Virus record (IMG/VR): IMGVR_UViG_3300043172_001415
Coordinates: 40,110-104,109 of that record
Source of the DNA: a virus
Reading direction: 5' to 3' (one strand)
DNA: 64,000 nucleotides
In this document: positions 14,366 to 22,123 of the stretch, one piece after another
Layout: every line of letters starts with the position of its first letter
How positions within the stretch are numbered: the first letter of the stretch is position 1
The notes under the pieces: generated by a model
Seen by the model: the letters and a program-made list of their open reading frames with translations, nothing else
Told to the model about the DNA's origin: nothing
The model's database searches: none
Made by a program: the position numbers and the translations under genes

Positions 14366-14908
14366 ATGAAAAAGAAAGTACTAATCCTCAATGAATCTTA
14401 TATGCCTCTTAATATAACTACTCATAAAAAAGTTATCAAAATGTATGTCCAGGGTAAAATTGATATTCTGGAACAATACGATGACCAATGTTATAAAAAC
14501 GGTATTCCAAAAAATCCTGCAGTAGTTAGATTAAAACATACAATTCATATGGGGAAAACTCGAAAAATATATAAAGAGTTTACTCGAATTAATATTCTTG
14601 AAAGAGACAACTTTAGTTGTCAATATTGTAACAAGAATTTGTCATTAAAAACTATGCACTGGGATCATATTATTCCTCGTGATCGAGGTGGACCAACAAA
14701 CTTCACAAATATTGTTGCGTCTTGCTTAAAATGCAATCAGAATAAAGAGAACAAATCCCTTAAAGAATCAGGGCTTAAACTGAAGTGCAAGCCTTCAATT
14801 CCTTATGAATCTTCTTGTGTTTATACGATTATAATGAATCGAATTAATAGACATTTAGGCAACGAAATTGAAGAATCTTGGAAAAGTTATATTTACTGGA
14901 AAAAATAA
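14366..14908 (+). CDS. HNH endonuclease family protein
   Basis: 180 residues. The N-terminus VLILNESYMPLNIT and the block CQYCNK, MHWDHIIPRDRGGPTN and ASCLKCNQNKENKS are typical of a widespread bacterial and phage HNH family. The HNH residues and both CxxC zinc pairs are intact. ATG 14366 is used; GTG 14354 is an alternative. It may be a homing or DNA-processing nuclease. Confidence 0.8.
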   Translation: MKKKVLILNESYMPLNITTHKKVIKMYVQGKIDILEQYDDQCYKNGIPKNPAVVRLKHTIHMGKTRKIYKEFTRINILERDNFSCQYCNKNLSLKTMHWDHIIPRDRGGPTNFTNIVASCLKCNQNKENKSLKESGLKLKCKPSIPYESSCVYTIIMNRINRHLGNEIEESWKSYIYWKK

Positions 14909-14936
14909 TTGACAACTTCAGTTAATAAATTATATT
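14909..14936 (+). promoter_or_regulatory. Promoter, ACTTCAGTT in spacer
   Basis: TTGACA (14909-14914), 16 bases containing ACTTCAGTT, TATATT (14931-14936), upstream of gene 14965. Confidence 0.55.
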
Positions 14937-14964
14937 AACTGTATGTATTAGTTAATAAAATAGT

Positions 14965-15453
14965 ATGAAAACGGATAAAGATATAATTGCAGAATATTCT
15001 GATTTTTTCAGAGATATTAATAATAAACAGAAATCAAATATGAGATTTGGTTTCTGTTGTGATGTTGGATGGTATCCAATTGTTGAAGAAGCTCTTGAAA
15101 AAATTGATCAACTTGAACATGCAGATTTCATCGAAATAACTCAAGTAAAAGAAAAGTATGGATCTCTTCAGGTTTATTATAGAATCAGAGAAGAATTCAA
15201 ACTGAAGTATGCAAGTAATATTTTCAAACGTATTTATTACAACATCAAAGGTTTTGATATTGATGCTGAAACTACACGTTTTATTACTGAAGTAGATAGC
15301 ATAATTGCAAGTGCTCGATCTAGAGCAGTAGAAACATGTGAATTGTGTGGCAAGCATACTATGAATAAAAGGTTGTCTGATTACTGGGTGAAAACAGTTT
15401 GTAAAAGCTGCCATCAAGTATTCGAATCTTTTACATACAAATCAACTAACTAA
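14965..15453 (+). CDS. Hypothetical protein with C-terminal zinc motif
   Basis: 162 residues. The N-terminal two thirds contain GFCCDVGWYPIVEEALEKID and FIEITQVKEKYGSLQVYYR, features seen in a family of small phage and bacterial proteins of unknown function. The C-terminus has CELCGK and CKSCHQ, a likely zinc ribbon. No catalytic role can be given. Confidence 0.65.
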   Translation: MKTDKDIIAEYSDFFRDINNKQKSNMRFGFCCDVGWYPIVEEALEKIDQLEHADFIEITQVKEKYGSLQVYYRIREEFKLKYASNIFKRIYYNIKGFDIDAETTRFITEVDSIIASARSRAVETCELCGKHTMNKRLSDYWVKTVCKSCHQVFESFTYKSTN

Positions 15454-15485
15454 CAACAACACAACCAACCTAAGAGGTCAAACGA

Positions 15486-15692
15486 ATGGAAACTGCAATA
15501 ATTGGATACATAATAATTGGATTATTGCTTGTGGGTTTAATATTATCCTTCTCTTTATTAAAAGCATTATCTTCTACCATAGAAGAAATTAAATATTCAA
15601 CAATAGCATTATTGAATTCTAATAACGAAATAAAAGATGAATTTAAATCACAGGCAAATCCTTATAGTAATGAATTCGATACTATCGAATAA
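15486..15692 (+). CDS. Single-TM small protein
   Basis: 68 residues with an N-terminal membrane segment (about residues 4-25) and a cytoplasmic or periplasmic acidic helix. RBS AAGAGGTC. Directly upstream of the MoxR/VWA pair. Confidence 0.6.
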   Translation: METAIIGYIIIGLLLVGLILSFSLLKALSSTIEEIKYSTIALLNSNNEIKDEFKSQANPYSNEFDTIE

Positions 15693-15714
15693 AAGAAATT
15701 AAAAGGAAAAAAAT

Positions 15715-16866
15715 ATGCCCTCAGTAAAAGAACTACAAAAAATTATATCAGCAACTCCACCGGATCAACCTATCTTACTTGAAGGTATTCATGGGATTGG
15801 AAAATCAGAATCATTAAGAGATTATTTTGTTGCAAGAGGTTACAGAATGATCACATTATTTGTCGGCCAAATGGCAGATGCAGGTGATATGATTGGTTTG
15901 CCTGATAGAACTGAAGTAGATATTGAATTTAGAGATAAAGATGGAAAAATCTCTAAAGGAAAAACAAAGATAACAGAATTTTGTCCTCCTAAATGGTGGC
16001 CTCTGGATCTTGGTGAAAAAGTAATCATATTTCTTGATGAGATAAATCGTGGTAAACAGGAAATCATGCAATGTCTTATGGATATGATTTTAAATAGAAA
16101 ATTAAATGGTTTAGATCTACCTGAATCTACTCGTATCATTGGTGCAATGAATCCAACTGATGATGGTTATTATCAAGTAGATGAACTAGATCCTGCATTC
16201 CTGGATAGATGGAATATTTATCAATTCAAACCTTCTATTGAAGAATGGATGGATTGGGCAGTTAAGAAAAAAGTTCATCCAAATATTCTTGGATTTATTG
16301 CCAAACATTCGGATCATCTCGACCCACCAGAATCAAAAGCATGTGTTACCAACAAAATCTATCCAAGTAGAAGAAGTTGGGAAAAGGTTTCAAATATTGT
16401 AAATAACAATCCGAAAATTCAGCATCAATTATTAGGTACAATTTTACTTGGTATTATTGGTGAAAGATCAACATCTTCATTTCTTAAATATATGAAAGAA
16501 GTTGATAATGGATTGTCTGCAGGTGCGATTATAACTGGATGGTCTAAGAAGATTGAAAAAGCATTATCAAAAATGAATGTTCAAGAACATATTCACATGA
16601 ATGCACAGATAGCAATTTGGTTTGAAGAAAATAAAACTACTCTTACTGCATCAGATAGAATTGGTGTTAAATACGCTAACAATCTTGAACAATACCTTAA
16701 TTATATTCCGGCAGAATGTATGGCTCAATTTTTCGACATATGTGCACAAAATACTACTGAGGGTAAATTGTGGCCTGAAAAGCTTATGCGTTTAAATAAA
16801 TCAATAGCAGATAAATTTGTTGATGTTTTAAACGGTGATGATGAAGACGAGATGGATTGGGATTAA
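15715..16866 (+). CDS. MoxR-type AAA+ ATPase
   Basis: 383 residues. Walker A GIHGIGKS lies at residues 24-31, Walker B VIIFLDEIN at about 103-111, followed by MNPTDDGYYQVDELDPAFLDRW, the sensor/arginine region typical of MoxR ATPases. MoxR proteins act as chaperones together with VWA-domain partners; the adjacent downstream gene is such a protein. RBS AAAAGGAAAA before ATG 15715. Confidence 0.9.
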   Translation: MPSVKELQKIISATPPDQPILLEGIHGIGKSESLRDYFVARGYRMITLFVGQMADAGDMIGLPDRTEVDIEFRDKDGKISKGKTKITEFCPPKWWPLDLGEKVIIFLDEINRGKQEIMQCLMDMILNRKLNGLDLPESTRIIGAMNPTDDGYYQVDELDPAFLDRWNIYQFKPSIEEWMDWAVKKKVHPNILGFIAKHSDHLDPPESKACVTNKIYPSRRSWEKVSNIVNNNPKIQHQLLGTILLGIIGERSTSSFLKYMKEVDNGLSAGAIITGWSKKIEKALSKMNVQEHIHMNAQIAIWFEENKTTLTASDRIGVKYANNLEQYLNYIPAECMAQFFDICAQNTTEGKLWPEKLMRLNKSIADKFVDVLNGDDEDEMDWD

Positions 16867-16867
16867 T

Positions 16868-18223
16868 ATGGCAAACGAAAAAGCAGCAAAAGAAAAGATA
16901 GAACGAGTTTTAATTAACTGGTTCTATCAAGATCCTATGATGTTAGGTACTTGGTGTTTAGTTGATAAAGTGGCTGATAAAAACCAAAAAACAATGGGGA
17001 TTGATTCTCGGATTAATCCCCCTGTAATTAAGTATAATCCAAACTTTGTTAATGCTATACATTCGGAACAGCTTGAGGGAGTAATGGTCGCAGAAGGCTT
17101 TAAAATGCTTTTACGACACCCTACAACAAGATTGATGCATCCAAAACATATTTCCAGTTTATCATCAATGATTACCGTAAATCAAATGTTGGGATCTACA
17201 ACAGGATTTGATGATCTTGATGCAGCTTTTCCATTACCTGATGATTACGGTCTCGACCCTGACAAATTTTATGAAGAATATTTTCGTAAATTGATGGATC
17301 AAAAACAAGACGTTGAAGATAAGATTCAAGAAACTTGGAATTCAATGACTGAAGAAGATCAAAATGAAGCTATTCAAAATATGCTTGATAAAATGAAAGA
17401 AGATGGTCAAGGAGATGGTGAAGAAAAAGAAGATGGTGATGGTGAAGAAGAAGATGGAGACGGGCAAGGAAACGGTCAAGAACAAGAAGATGGTAAAGAT
17501 GGAGATGGTTATCAAGAATACGATGGTCCAACTGAAGCTTTAAAAGATCATTTTGATCCTAATGGAACCACTAATCAGGATTGGGGACAAAACAATTTAT
17601 TCGATGCCGACATTCAAAATATGGTGAATGAAAATAAAGGATCGATGAAACAATGGGGTTCCCATACTGGTGATTTCTTTGCTGATATTATTGCTGCAAA
17701 TGAACCTAAAATTTCTTGGAAAGAAATCGTAAGAAGATTTAATAATTCTGTTATGATAACGAAAACTGAAAGTTCTCGTATGAAAGTAAACAGAAGATAT
17801 GATCTCCTTATTCCTGGACGTAGAAGATTATATCAAACTAAAATTGCATTCTTTGTTGATATCAGTGGATCTATGACTGATAAAATGCTTCAAGAAGGAT
17901 TCTCTGTTATTAATTCTGTTTGTAAACATGCTGAAATAACATATGGAACTTTTGATACTGAAATAAAACAAGTAGAAACTAAGTTTAAAAAAGCAAAAAT
18001 GTTTAAAGTTCTTGGAAGAGGTGGAACTATTGTTGAGCCAGTTATTGAATGGGTTAATGAACATAAATATGATGGTGTTGTGATATTCTCTGATATGTAT
18101 TTTAGCGAACCACCAAAACCAAAGAATACTAAAGTATTATGGTTATGCACAGCAAAAGATCAACATCCTCCGGTAGATTGGGGATTTGTTGCGAAATTAG
18201 ATATGTACGAATCTCATTATTAG
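16868..18223 (+). CDS. VWA-like metallopeptidase-fold protein, MoxR partner
   Basis: 451 residues from ATG 16868, one base after the ATPase stop. The N-terminal part resembles the DUF2201 N-domain. A central insert (about residues 180-222) is an acidic Gly/Asp/Glu/Gln repeat. The C-terminal VWA-like domain carries DISGSM (MIDAS), then GTFDTEIKQ, GRGGTIVEP and VVIFSDMYF. MoxR plus DUF2201-type VWA pairs are thought to remodel or assemble protein complexes. The acidic linker may bind metal or act as a spacer. Confidence 0.88.
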   Translation: MANEKAAKEKIERVLINWFYQDPMMLGTWCLVDKVADKNQKTMGIDSRINPPVIKYNPNFVNAIHSEQLEGVMVAEGFKMLLRHPTTRLMHPKHISSLSSMITVNQMLGSTTGFDDLDAAFPLPDDYGLDPDKFYEEYFRKLMDQKQDVEDKIQETWNSMTEEDQNEAIQNMLDKMKEDGQGDGEEKEDGDGEEEDGDGQGNGQEQEDGKDGDGYQEYDGPTEALKDHFDPNGTTNQDWGQNNLFDADIQNMVNENKGSMKQWGSHTGDFFADIIAANEPKISWKEIVRRFNNSVMITKTESSRMKVNRRYDLLIPGRRRLYQTKIAFFVDISGSMTDKMLQEGFSVINSVCKHAEITYGTFDTEIKQVETKFKKAKMFKVLGRGGTIVEPVIEWVNEHKYDGVVIFSDMYFSEPPKPKNTKVLWLCTAKDQHPPVDWGFVAKLDMYESHY

Positions 18224-18231
18224 GAGTAAAT

Positions 18232-18414
18232 ATGAAAGTTCAAGAAATTGAAGAAGCAAAAAGAGCAATTAATCAACGCATTAAAGATGTTCAACAATTA
18301 CCTTATGACAAAAATCTTAAAGGATTTGCTGTAAAGGCAGAAAAAGTTAAAAGAGAAGCTTATGTAAGTGGTTTACTTACTTCAGTTGGTATTTTAGACC
18401 AAGTTCAAAAGTGA
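18232..18414 (+). CDS. Hypothetical helical protein (60 aa)
   Basis: ATG 18232 after TTAGGAGTAAAT, eight bases after the VWA gene. Lys/Glu-rich and predicted helical. Probably the last gene of the MoxR/VWA operon. Confidence 0.6.
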   Translation: MKVQEIEEAKRAINQRIKDVQQLPYDKNLKGFAVKAEKVKREAYVSGLLTSVGILDQVQK

Positions 18415-18442
18415 TATAAATACTTATGACTCGGAGGTAAAT

Positions 18443-18610
18443 ATGGATAATTTCAAAACATACATGTTTATCCAGGCTCAAGAGATTGAAAAACATAAAT
18501 GGATTGAAAGTGAAAAAGCTGGATTTGATCTAGGTACTTCCGCAGTATCAAATTGGATTAAATTACACGCTGAAAAATTCAGAGAGACCTGGAAACTAAG
18601 TCATAATTAA
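18443..18610 (+). CDS. Hypothetical protein (55 aa)
   Basis: ATG 18443 with strong RBS CGGAGGTAAAT. The product MDNFKTYMFIQAQEI... contains the helical segment SEKAGFDLGTSAVSNWIKLHA, which looks like small conserved phage/bacterial proteins seen near DNA-repair genes. A terminator follows. Confidence 0.6.
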   Translation: MDNFKTYMFIQAQEIEKHKWIESEKAGFDLGTSAVSNWIKLHAEKFRETWKLSHN

Positions 18611-18624
18611 CAAATCTAATTAAA

Positions 18625-18655
18625 AAACTACTAATCATTGATTGGTAGTTTTTAT
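18625..18655 (+). terminator. Rho-independent terminator
   Basis: Stem ACTACTAATC/GATTGGTAGT with loop ATT and T-rich tail. Confidence 0.85.
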
Positions 18656-18680
18656 TTTAACGAAGAAGGATAATATCTTT

Positions 18681-18854
18681 ATGGATACTACAGTTTTAAA
18701 TAATGCCGAAAGAACAAAATGTGAAATATGGACTCGTGTTATGGGGTATCATCGTCCAATAAATGAATATAATATTGGAAAAAAAGCAGAATATAATGAA
18801 AGAAAAGAATTTGTTCAAGATAAGATAGTGAATATAAGAGAATTCGGTACTTAA
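18681..18854 (+). CDS. NrdD-like small domain protein
   Basis: 57 residues containing RTKCEIWTRVMGYHRPINEY followed by NIGKKAEYNERKEF. This matches the short stand-alone proteins annotated as the C-terminal region of anaerobic ribonucleotide reductase (NrdD). It lacks the glycyl-radical RVCGYLG context and the catalytic barrel, so it is unlikely to be an enzyme on its own. Confidence 0.7.
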   Translation: MDTTVLNNAERTKCEIWTRVMGYHRPINEYNIGKKAEYNERKEFVQDKIVNIREFGT

Positions 18855-18905
18855 TTCATAAACTAAAGTAGATAACTCCTATAAATACTCATAAAGGAGG
18901 CTACC

Positions 18906-19439
18906 ATGAAAGTTTTATGTGTAAGTTATGAGGTCACACCAACTGTTAAACAAGTCACTTGTAAAAGTGACTATGATCAAGTTCAAAGTTATTTGTATAA
19001 AAAAACCAATAAAGAAGTTTTACTTCCAAATTGGGACAGTCTTGATATCATGCATAAAGGCAATATTGTAGTATTTCTTGAAAAATGGGAATGTGAAATT
19101 GATCTTTATATTAATAAGAAAAAAATAACTCGTAAATATACAGCATTGCCTGGGTTTATATCTGATAAAGGTTCAGTACCAGAAAAATTAAGATCTATGG
19201 TTGACAACGATGATCCTGATTTCTTAATGGGTTTTTATATTCATGATATGAATTATGCTTGTCATTATATGTCAAGATCTGATTCAGATTCATTACTCAG
19301 AGAAATGGGTAAATATCATGGAGCTGGATGGTATAAGAGAAATAAGGTTTATTGGGCAGTTAAAATTGCCGGTAGAAGTGCATATAAGAAAGAAAGAATG
19401 AAAATAGAAAAAGAAAAACGATACTCCGATTATAAATAA
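18906..19439 (+). CDS. DUF1353-like protein
   Basis: 177 residues. The central LPGFISDKGSVPEKLRSM and GFYIHDMNYACHY, followed by a helical C-terminus, match the pattern of DUF1353 phage proteins (GF.SDGASVP...HD..Y), which resemble a small hydrolase-like fold of unproven activity. The family is phage-linked. RBS AAAGGAGGCTACC before ATG 18906. Confidence 0.7.
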   Translation: MKVLCVSYEVTPTVKQVTCKSDYDQVQSYLYKKTNKEVLLPNWDSLDIMHKGNIVVFLEKWECEIDLYINKKKITRKYTALPGFISDKGSVPEKLRSMVDNDDPDFLMGFYIHDMNYACHYMSRSDSDSLLREMGKYHGAGWYKRNKVYWAVKIAGRSAYKKERMKIEKEKRYSDYK

Positions 19440-19505
19440 AAATATTTATTGACAATAAATTTTAAGTTAGTACATTATCAATATATTAACTTAAAAGGAA
19501 TGAAT

Positions 19506-19715
19506 ATGAAAACGTTGGAAACTATAAAGAATTTTGCAATATGCAATACTTGGATTATTTATATGGCAGTATTGTCAGCATTTATATTTAAAGGCTCTAT
19601 TTTTAGTGTTGGATATTGGTTTTTAGTTGGTGGAACGTTTGCACTTAATCTATATAAAGATAAAGTGCGTGACAAACTGAAAAAACTTGAAGCGGAAATA
19701 GAGAGTAATATTTGA
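19506..19715 (+). CDS. Small two-TM membrane protein
   Basis: 69 residues from ATG 19506; the nearer ATG at 19500 abuts the AAAAGGA site too closely. The start MKTLETIKNFAICN closely resembles the protein at 9240. Two membrane segments, then a charged helix. Its TGA overlaps the TTG start of the next gene. Confidence 0.65.
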   Translation: MKTLETIKNFAICNTWIIYMAVLSAFIFKGSIFSVGYWFLVGGTFALNLYKDKVRDKLKKLEAEIESNI

Positions 19716-20053
19716 CACTTCGAAAACTAAAGTGGTTGACCATTGGTTTGATCACTTTAGTTGTACTTTTAACCGTTTCGTATAAATATTTCTTGACAGT
19801 ATCGCATGTAGATGTTATTATTACAGAAAAAAGTGACAAATTACAAAAATATCTTATATATACTGTAAGAGTTAAAAATGAAAAAGAAGTAGAAACATTT
19901 GAAATAACAGATGATAAATACTTTTTTAATTTTAATTCTTCAGATAAATATGGAATATTGAGAAAAGAAAAGAAATACCGTTTAAAAGTCCAAGGAATAA
20001 GATTATCTTATTTATCTTGGTATAGAAATATTGTACGTATTGATGATTTTTAA
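19712..20053 (+). CDS. DUF1523-like membrane-anchored protein
   Basis: 113 residues, probably from TTG 19712. One N-terminal membrane segment (about 9-26) leads into a beta-rich domain with NSSDKYGILRKEKKYRLKV and SYLSWYRNIV, which match the DUF1523 ending (FNSSD.YG...G..Y......FLSWY.NIV). Function unknown. tRNA-Arg begins at the next base. Confidence 0.65.
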   Translation: MTLRKLKWLTIGLITLVVLLTVSYKYFLTVSHVDVIITEKSDKLQKYLIYTVRVKNEKEVETFEITDDKYFFNFNSSDKYGILRKEKKYRLKVQGIRLSYLSWYRNIVRIDDF

Positions 20054-20128
20054 GGGCGTATAGCTCAGTTGGATTAGAGTTGTGGTTTACGAAATCATAG
20101 GTCGTAGGTTCGAGTCCTACTACGCTCA
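20054..20128 (+). tRNA. tRNA-Arg (ACG)
   Basis: Acceptor GGGCGTA/TACGCTC, anticodon loop TTACGAA, T arm GTAGG/CCTAC. Confidence 0.9.
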
Positions 20129-20153
20129 TTAAATTATACATACATACATATTC

Positions 20154-20228
20154 GGGCGTTTAGCTCAGCTGGATTAGAGCACCGCTTTTCTAAAGCGATG
20201 GTCGGGGGTTCAAGTCCCTCAACGCCTA
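20154..20228 (+). tRNA. tRNA-Arg (TCT)
   Basis: Acceptor GGGCGTT/AACGCCT, anticodon loop TTTCTAA on stem CCGCT/AGCGA, T loop TTCAAGT. Confidence 0.9.
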
Positions 20229-20236
20229 CTGAAACT

Positions 20237-20591
20237 GGGGATGCACTGGTTTCGACATGGAAGTGGAAGATTAAACTGCAAGTAGAGGATTTCTGGTTGG
20301 CCTCTTAAAAAAACCGGAAAAACAACAAATGCAAACACAAACGCATACAAACTAGCTGCTTAATCGCACTAGACCCTTTTATTCTAGTCCTGGATGGATG
20401 ATTGGGTATATATGACAGGATCGATTTTAAAGCGTATTGAGGGCTTTTTAATTTAAACAACACTTCAGTTAAGCTTCACAAGAATCCGGCCTTTTTGGGG
20501 GTCTGTGAGGACGAAAAACAAAGCAAAGGAAAACTTGTACCAGTTTATTTTAAAGTTTTTGTGGACAGGAGTTCAATTCTCCTCATCTCCA
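20237..20591 (+). ncRNA. ssrA: tmRNA, one-piece
   Basis: Starts GGGGATG, then the hallmark CACTGGTTTCGACATG. It ends GGAG-TTCAATT-CTCC-TCATCTCC-A, so the tRNA-like domain pairs end to end (GGGGATG/CATCTCC). The tag frame at 20331-20363 reads A N T N A Y K L A A then TAA, ending in the LAA degron used by proteobacterial tmRNAs. It would rescue stalled ribosomes during infection. An AACTRAAGT-class site lies inside (near 20462). Confidence 0.95.
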
Positions 20592-20664
20592 TTTATAAAA
20601 AAGGATTATATGTAATTGACATATGATCAAAAAGGTAACTAAAGTATTATGGCAATCAAAAAAG

Positions 20665-20697
20665 GAGTTCTTATGTAATTATTTAACATGAGAACTC
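20665..20697 (+). promoter_or_regulatory. Hairpin overlapping a minimal ORF before gene 20699
   Basis: GAGTTCT-TATG pairs with CATG-AGAACTC immediately upstream of ATG 20699. The 5' arm carries GGAG and ATG-TAA, a start directly followed by a stop. This could gate translation of the following pair of genes; inferred. Confidence 0.4.
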
Positions 20698-20698
20698 A

Positions 20699-20923
20699 AT
20701 GAAAAACATAAAAAGATTAAAAAAAGCATTCGGTGTTGACGAATATGATCAACCATGTTTACCACCGAAATTTTCAAATATTAAAATATCTCGTATATTC
20801 CATGGTGAAGAAATGGGTTGTTCATACTGTTTTCCTCACGGACACGAAACAGTTAATTCAAAATATCACAAAAATCGTAATAACTGGAAATATCACAGAA
20901 AGACTCAATGGAGATCTGTATGA
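20699..20923 (+). CDS. Hypothetical protein, tandem paralogue A
   Basis: 74 residues. It shares GVDEY..P..P.K.SN.KI.RI..GE and a C-terminal K.RKTQWR signature with the next gene, indicating a duplication. CSYCFPHGH could bind a metal. Its 3' end overlaps the next start (ATGA). Confidence 0.6.
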   Translation: MKNIKRLKKAFGVDEYDQPCLPPKFSNIKISRIFHGEEMGCSYCFPHGHETVNSKYHKNRNNWKYHRKTQWRSV

Positions 20924-21117
20924 GATATAACAGAGAGCTTTGCAGAAAATATGGTGTAGATGAATATGGGTTTCCAATGATTCCAGTTAAATATTCAAAT
21001 ATGAAAATTGCTCGAATAATGAGTGGTGAATGCCCCTGGGATTTTCCTTATCATAGCTGCAGAAATTATGATAATAAAAAATCTTGGAAAAAGTACCGGA
21101 AAACTCAATGGAGATAA
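20920..21117 (+). CDS. Hypothetical protein, tandem paralogue B
   Basis: 65 residues from ATG 20920; paralogue of the preceding protein (KYGVDEYGFPMIPVKYSN, KKYRKTQWR). Function unknown. Confidence 0.6.
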   Translation: MRYNRELCRKYGVDEYGFPMIPVKYSNMKIARIMSGECPWDFPYHSCRNYDNKKSWKKYRKTQWR

Positions 21118-21118
21118 G

Positions 21119-21751
21119 TTATCTTATTTTCCAATTAATCGTTATAAAGTTGTCAAGTAAGTTTTTACTTCTTCTGGCAACTTCTTTTTCTGAATCTTCT
21201 TCGATCATGATATTATAAAGTTTATGATACAGTCCGTCTTGTTCCATTGACTTTAGTTTAAGGTCCGGTGGTAAAACAATACTATCTACCCCTGGTAACT
21301 TGAAGAAAGTATCATCTTCCTCTCTTACAATCGCCCCTAGATTATCTTTAATCTTCTGCAGAGTGGCAGTTTTATTATCAATATGGTTTCGGATATATAT
21401 CTCAAGAATTTCTTTGAGAAAATATTTTTTATATATTACAAATTTATCATATATTATTATTTGAATTTGACTATCAGTTAAATTCGATTTTTGTGTTACT
21501 ATTAAATTTGTAAGCAATTCATTTATAGAACATAACATTTCTGTATTACGTTCTGTATTTTCTTCTTGTTTTTTTAAGGATTTTTCTAAAGGAGTAGTAA
21601 TCCATCCTTTATTTCTTATGAATAAATAAATTATCCATAATAAAAAGAAAAAAGAAATAAAAATTATAATAAACCATATAAAATTCTGTCCGTATAAATT
21701 TATAAATTGTGCTATTAATTCTTTAAAATCTACTTTAGTTAAAGTATTCAT
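21119..21751 (-). CDS. Membrane-anchored hypothetical protein
   Basis: 210 residues on the minus strand, alone among plus-strand genes. One strong membrane segment near residues 20-45 (FIWFIIIFISFFFLLWIIYLF) is followed by a long helical region and a soluble C-terminus. RBS GAGAGGCAGA precedes ATG 21751. Convergent with gene 20920. No family recognised. Confidence 0.65.
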   Translation of the reverse strand: MNTLTKVDFKELIAQFINLYGQNFIWFIIIFISFFFLLWIIYLFIRNKGWITTPLEKSLKKQEENTERNTEMLCSINELLTNLIVTQKSNLTDSQIQIIIYDKFVIYKKYFLKEILEIYIRNHIDNKTATLQKIKDNLGAIVREEDDTFFKLPGVDSIVLPPDLKLKSMEQDGLYHKLYNIMIEEDSEKEVARRSKNLLDNFITINWKIR

Positions 21752-21846
21752 TCTGCCTCTCAGGTCTCATCCTTATATTATATTTATAAATTTATTGACA
21801 ACGTTAAATAAATAACTTAGTATATAATCTCTATTAAGGATTAGCC

Positions 21847-22017
21847 ATGTATTCAAAAGATTTCGCGTTACAAAATAACTACAATGTTGTGGTTCATTAT
21901 TATAAAATTATTAATAAGGATAAAATCTATATTCATGAAATGATGCATATAGATCATTATGATAATAAGTTTAAATTTATTGAAAATATTAATGTAATTA
22001 CACTCCAATTTATATAA
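21847..22017 (+). CDS. Hypothetical protein (56 aa)
   Basis: ATG 21847 after AAGGATTAGCC; product MYSKDFALQNNYNVVVHYYK..., rich in Tyr, His, Asn and Ile. A TTGACA at 21795 may begin its promoter. No recognised domain. Confidence 0.5.
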   Translation: MYSKDFALQNNYNVVVHYYKIINKDKIYIHEMMHIDHYDNKFKFIENINVITLQFI

Positions 22018-22041
22018 AATGAAATTAGTTACTTAAAAGTA

Positions 22042-22070
22042 TTGACGGTTAATATAAAAGTTGCTATACT
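22042..22070 (+). promoter_or_regulatory. rsr promoter
   Basis: TTGACG (22042-22047), 17 bases, TATACT (22065-22070), about 50 bases before ATG 22124 with AAAAGGAGC as RBS. A CCGAATGTGTCGG hairpin lies in the leader. This promoter lacks the AACTRAAGT element, unlike many others here. Confidence 0.6.
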
Positions 22071-22123
22071 TATATTAACAAACCGAATGTGTCGGTTTAA
22101 AACTAATTAAAAGGAGCTGTGCG

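Noticed and set aside
18681-18854. Functional anaerobic ribonucleotide reductase
   Set aside because: Only a 57-residue C-terminal-like domain is present, without catalytic barrel or glycyl-radical motif.
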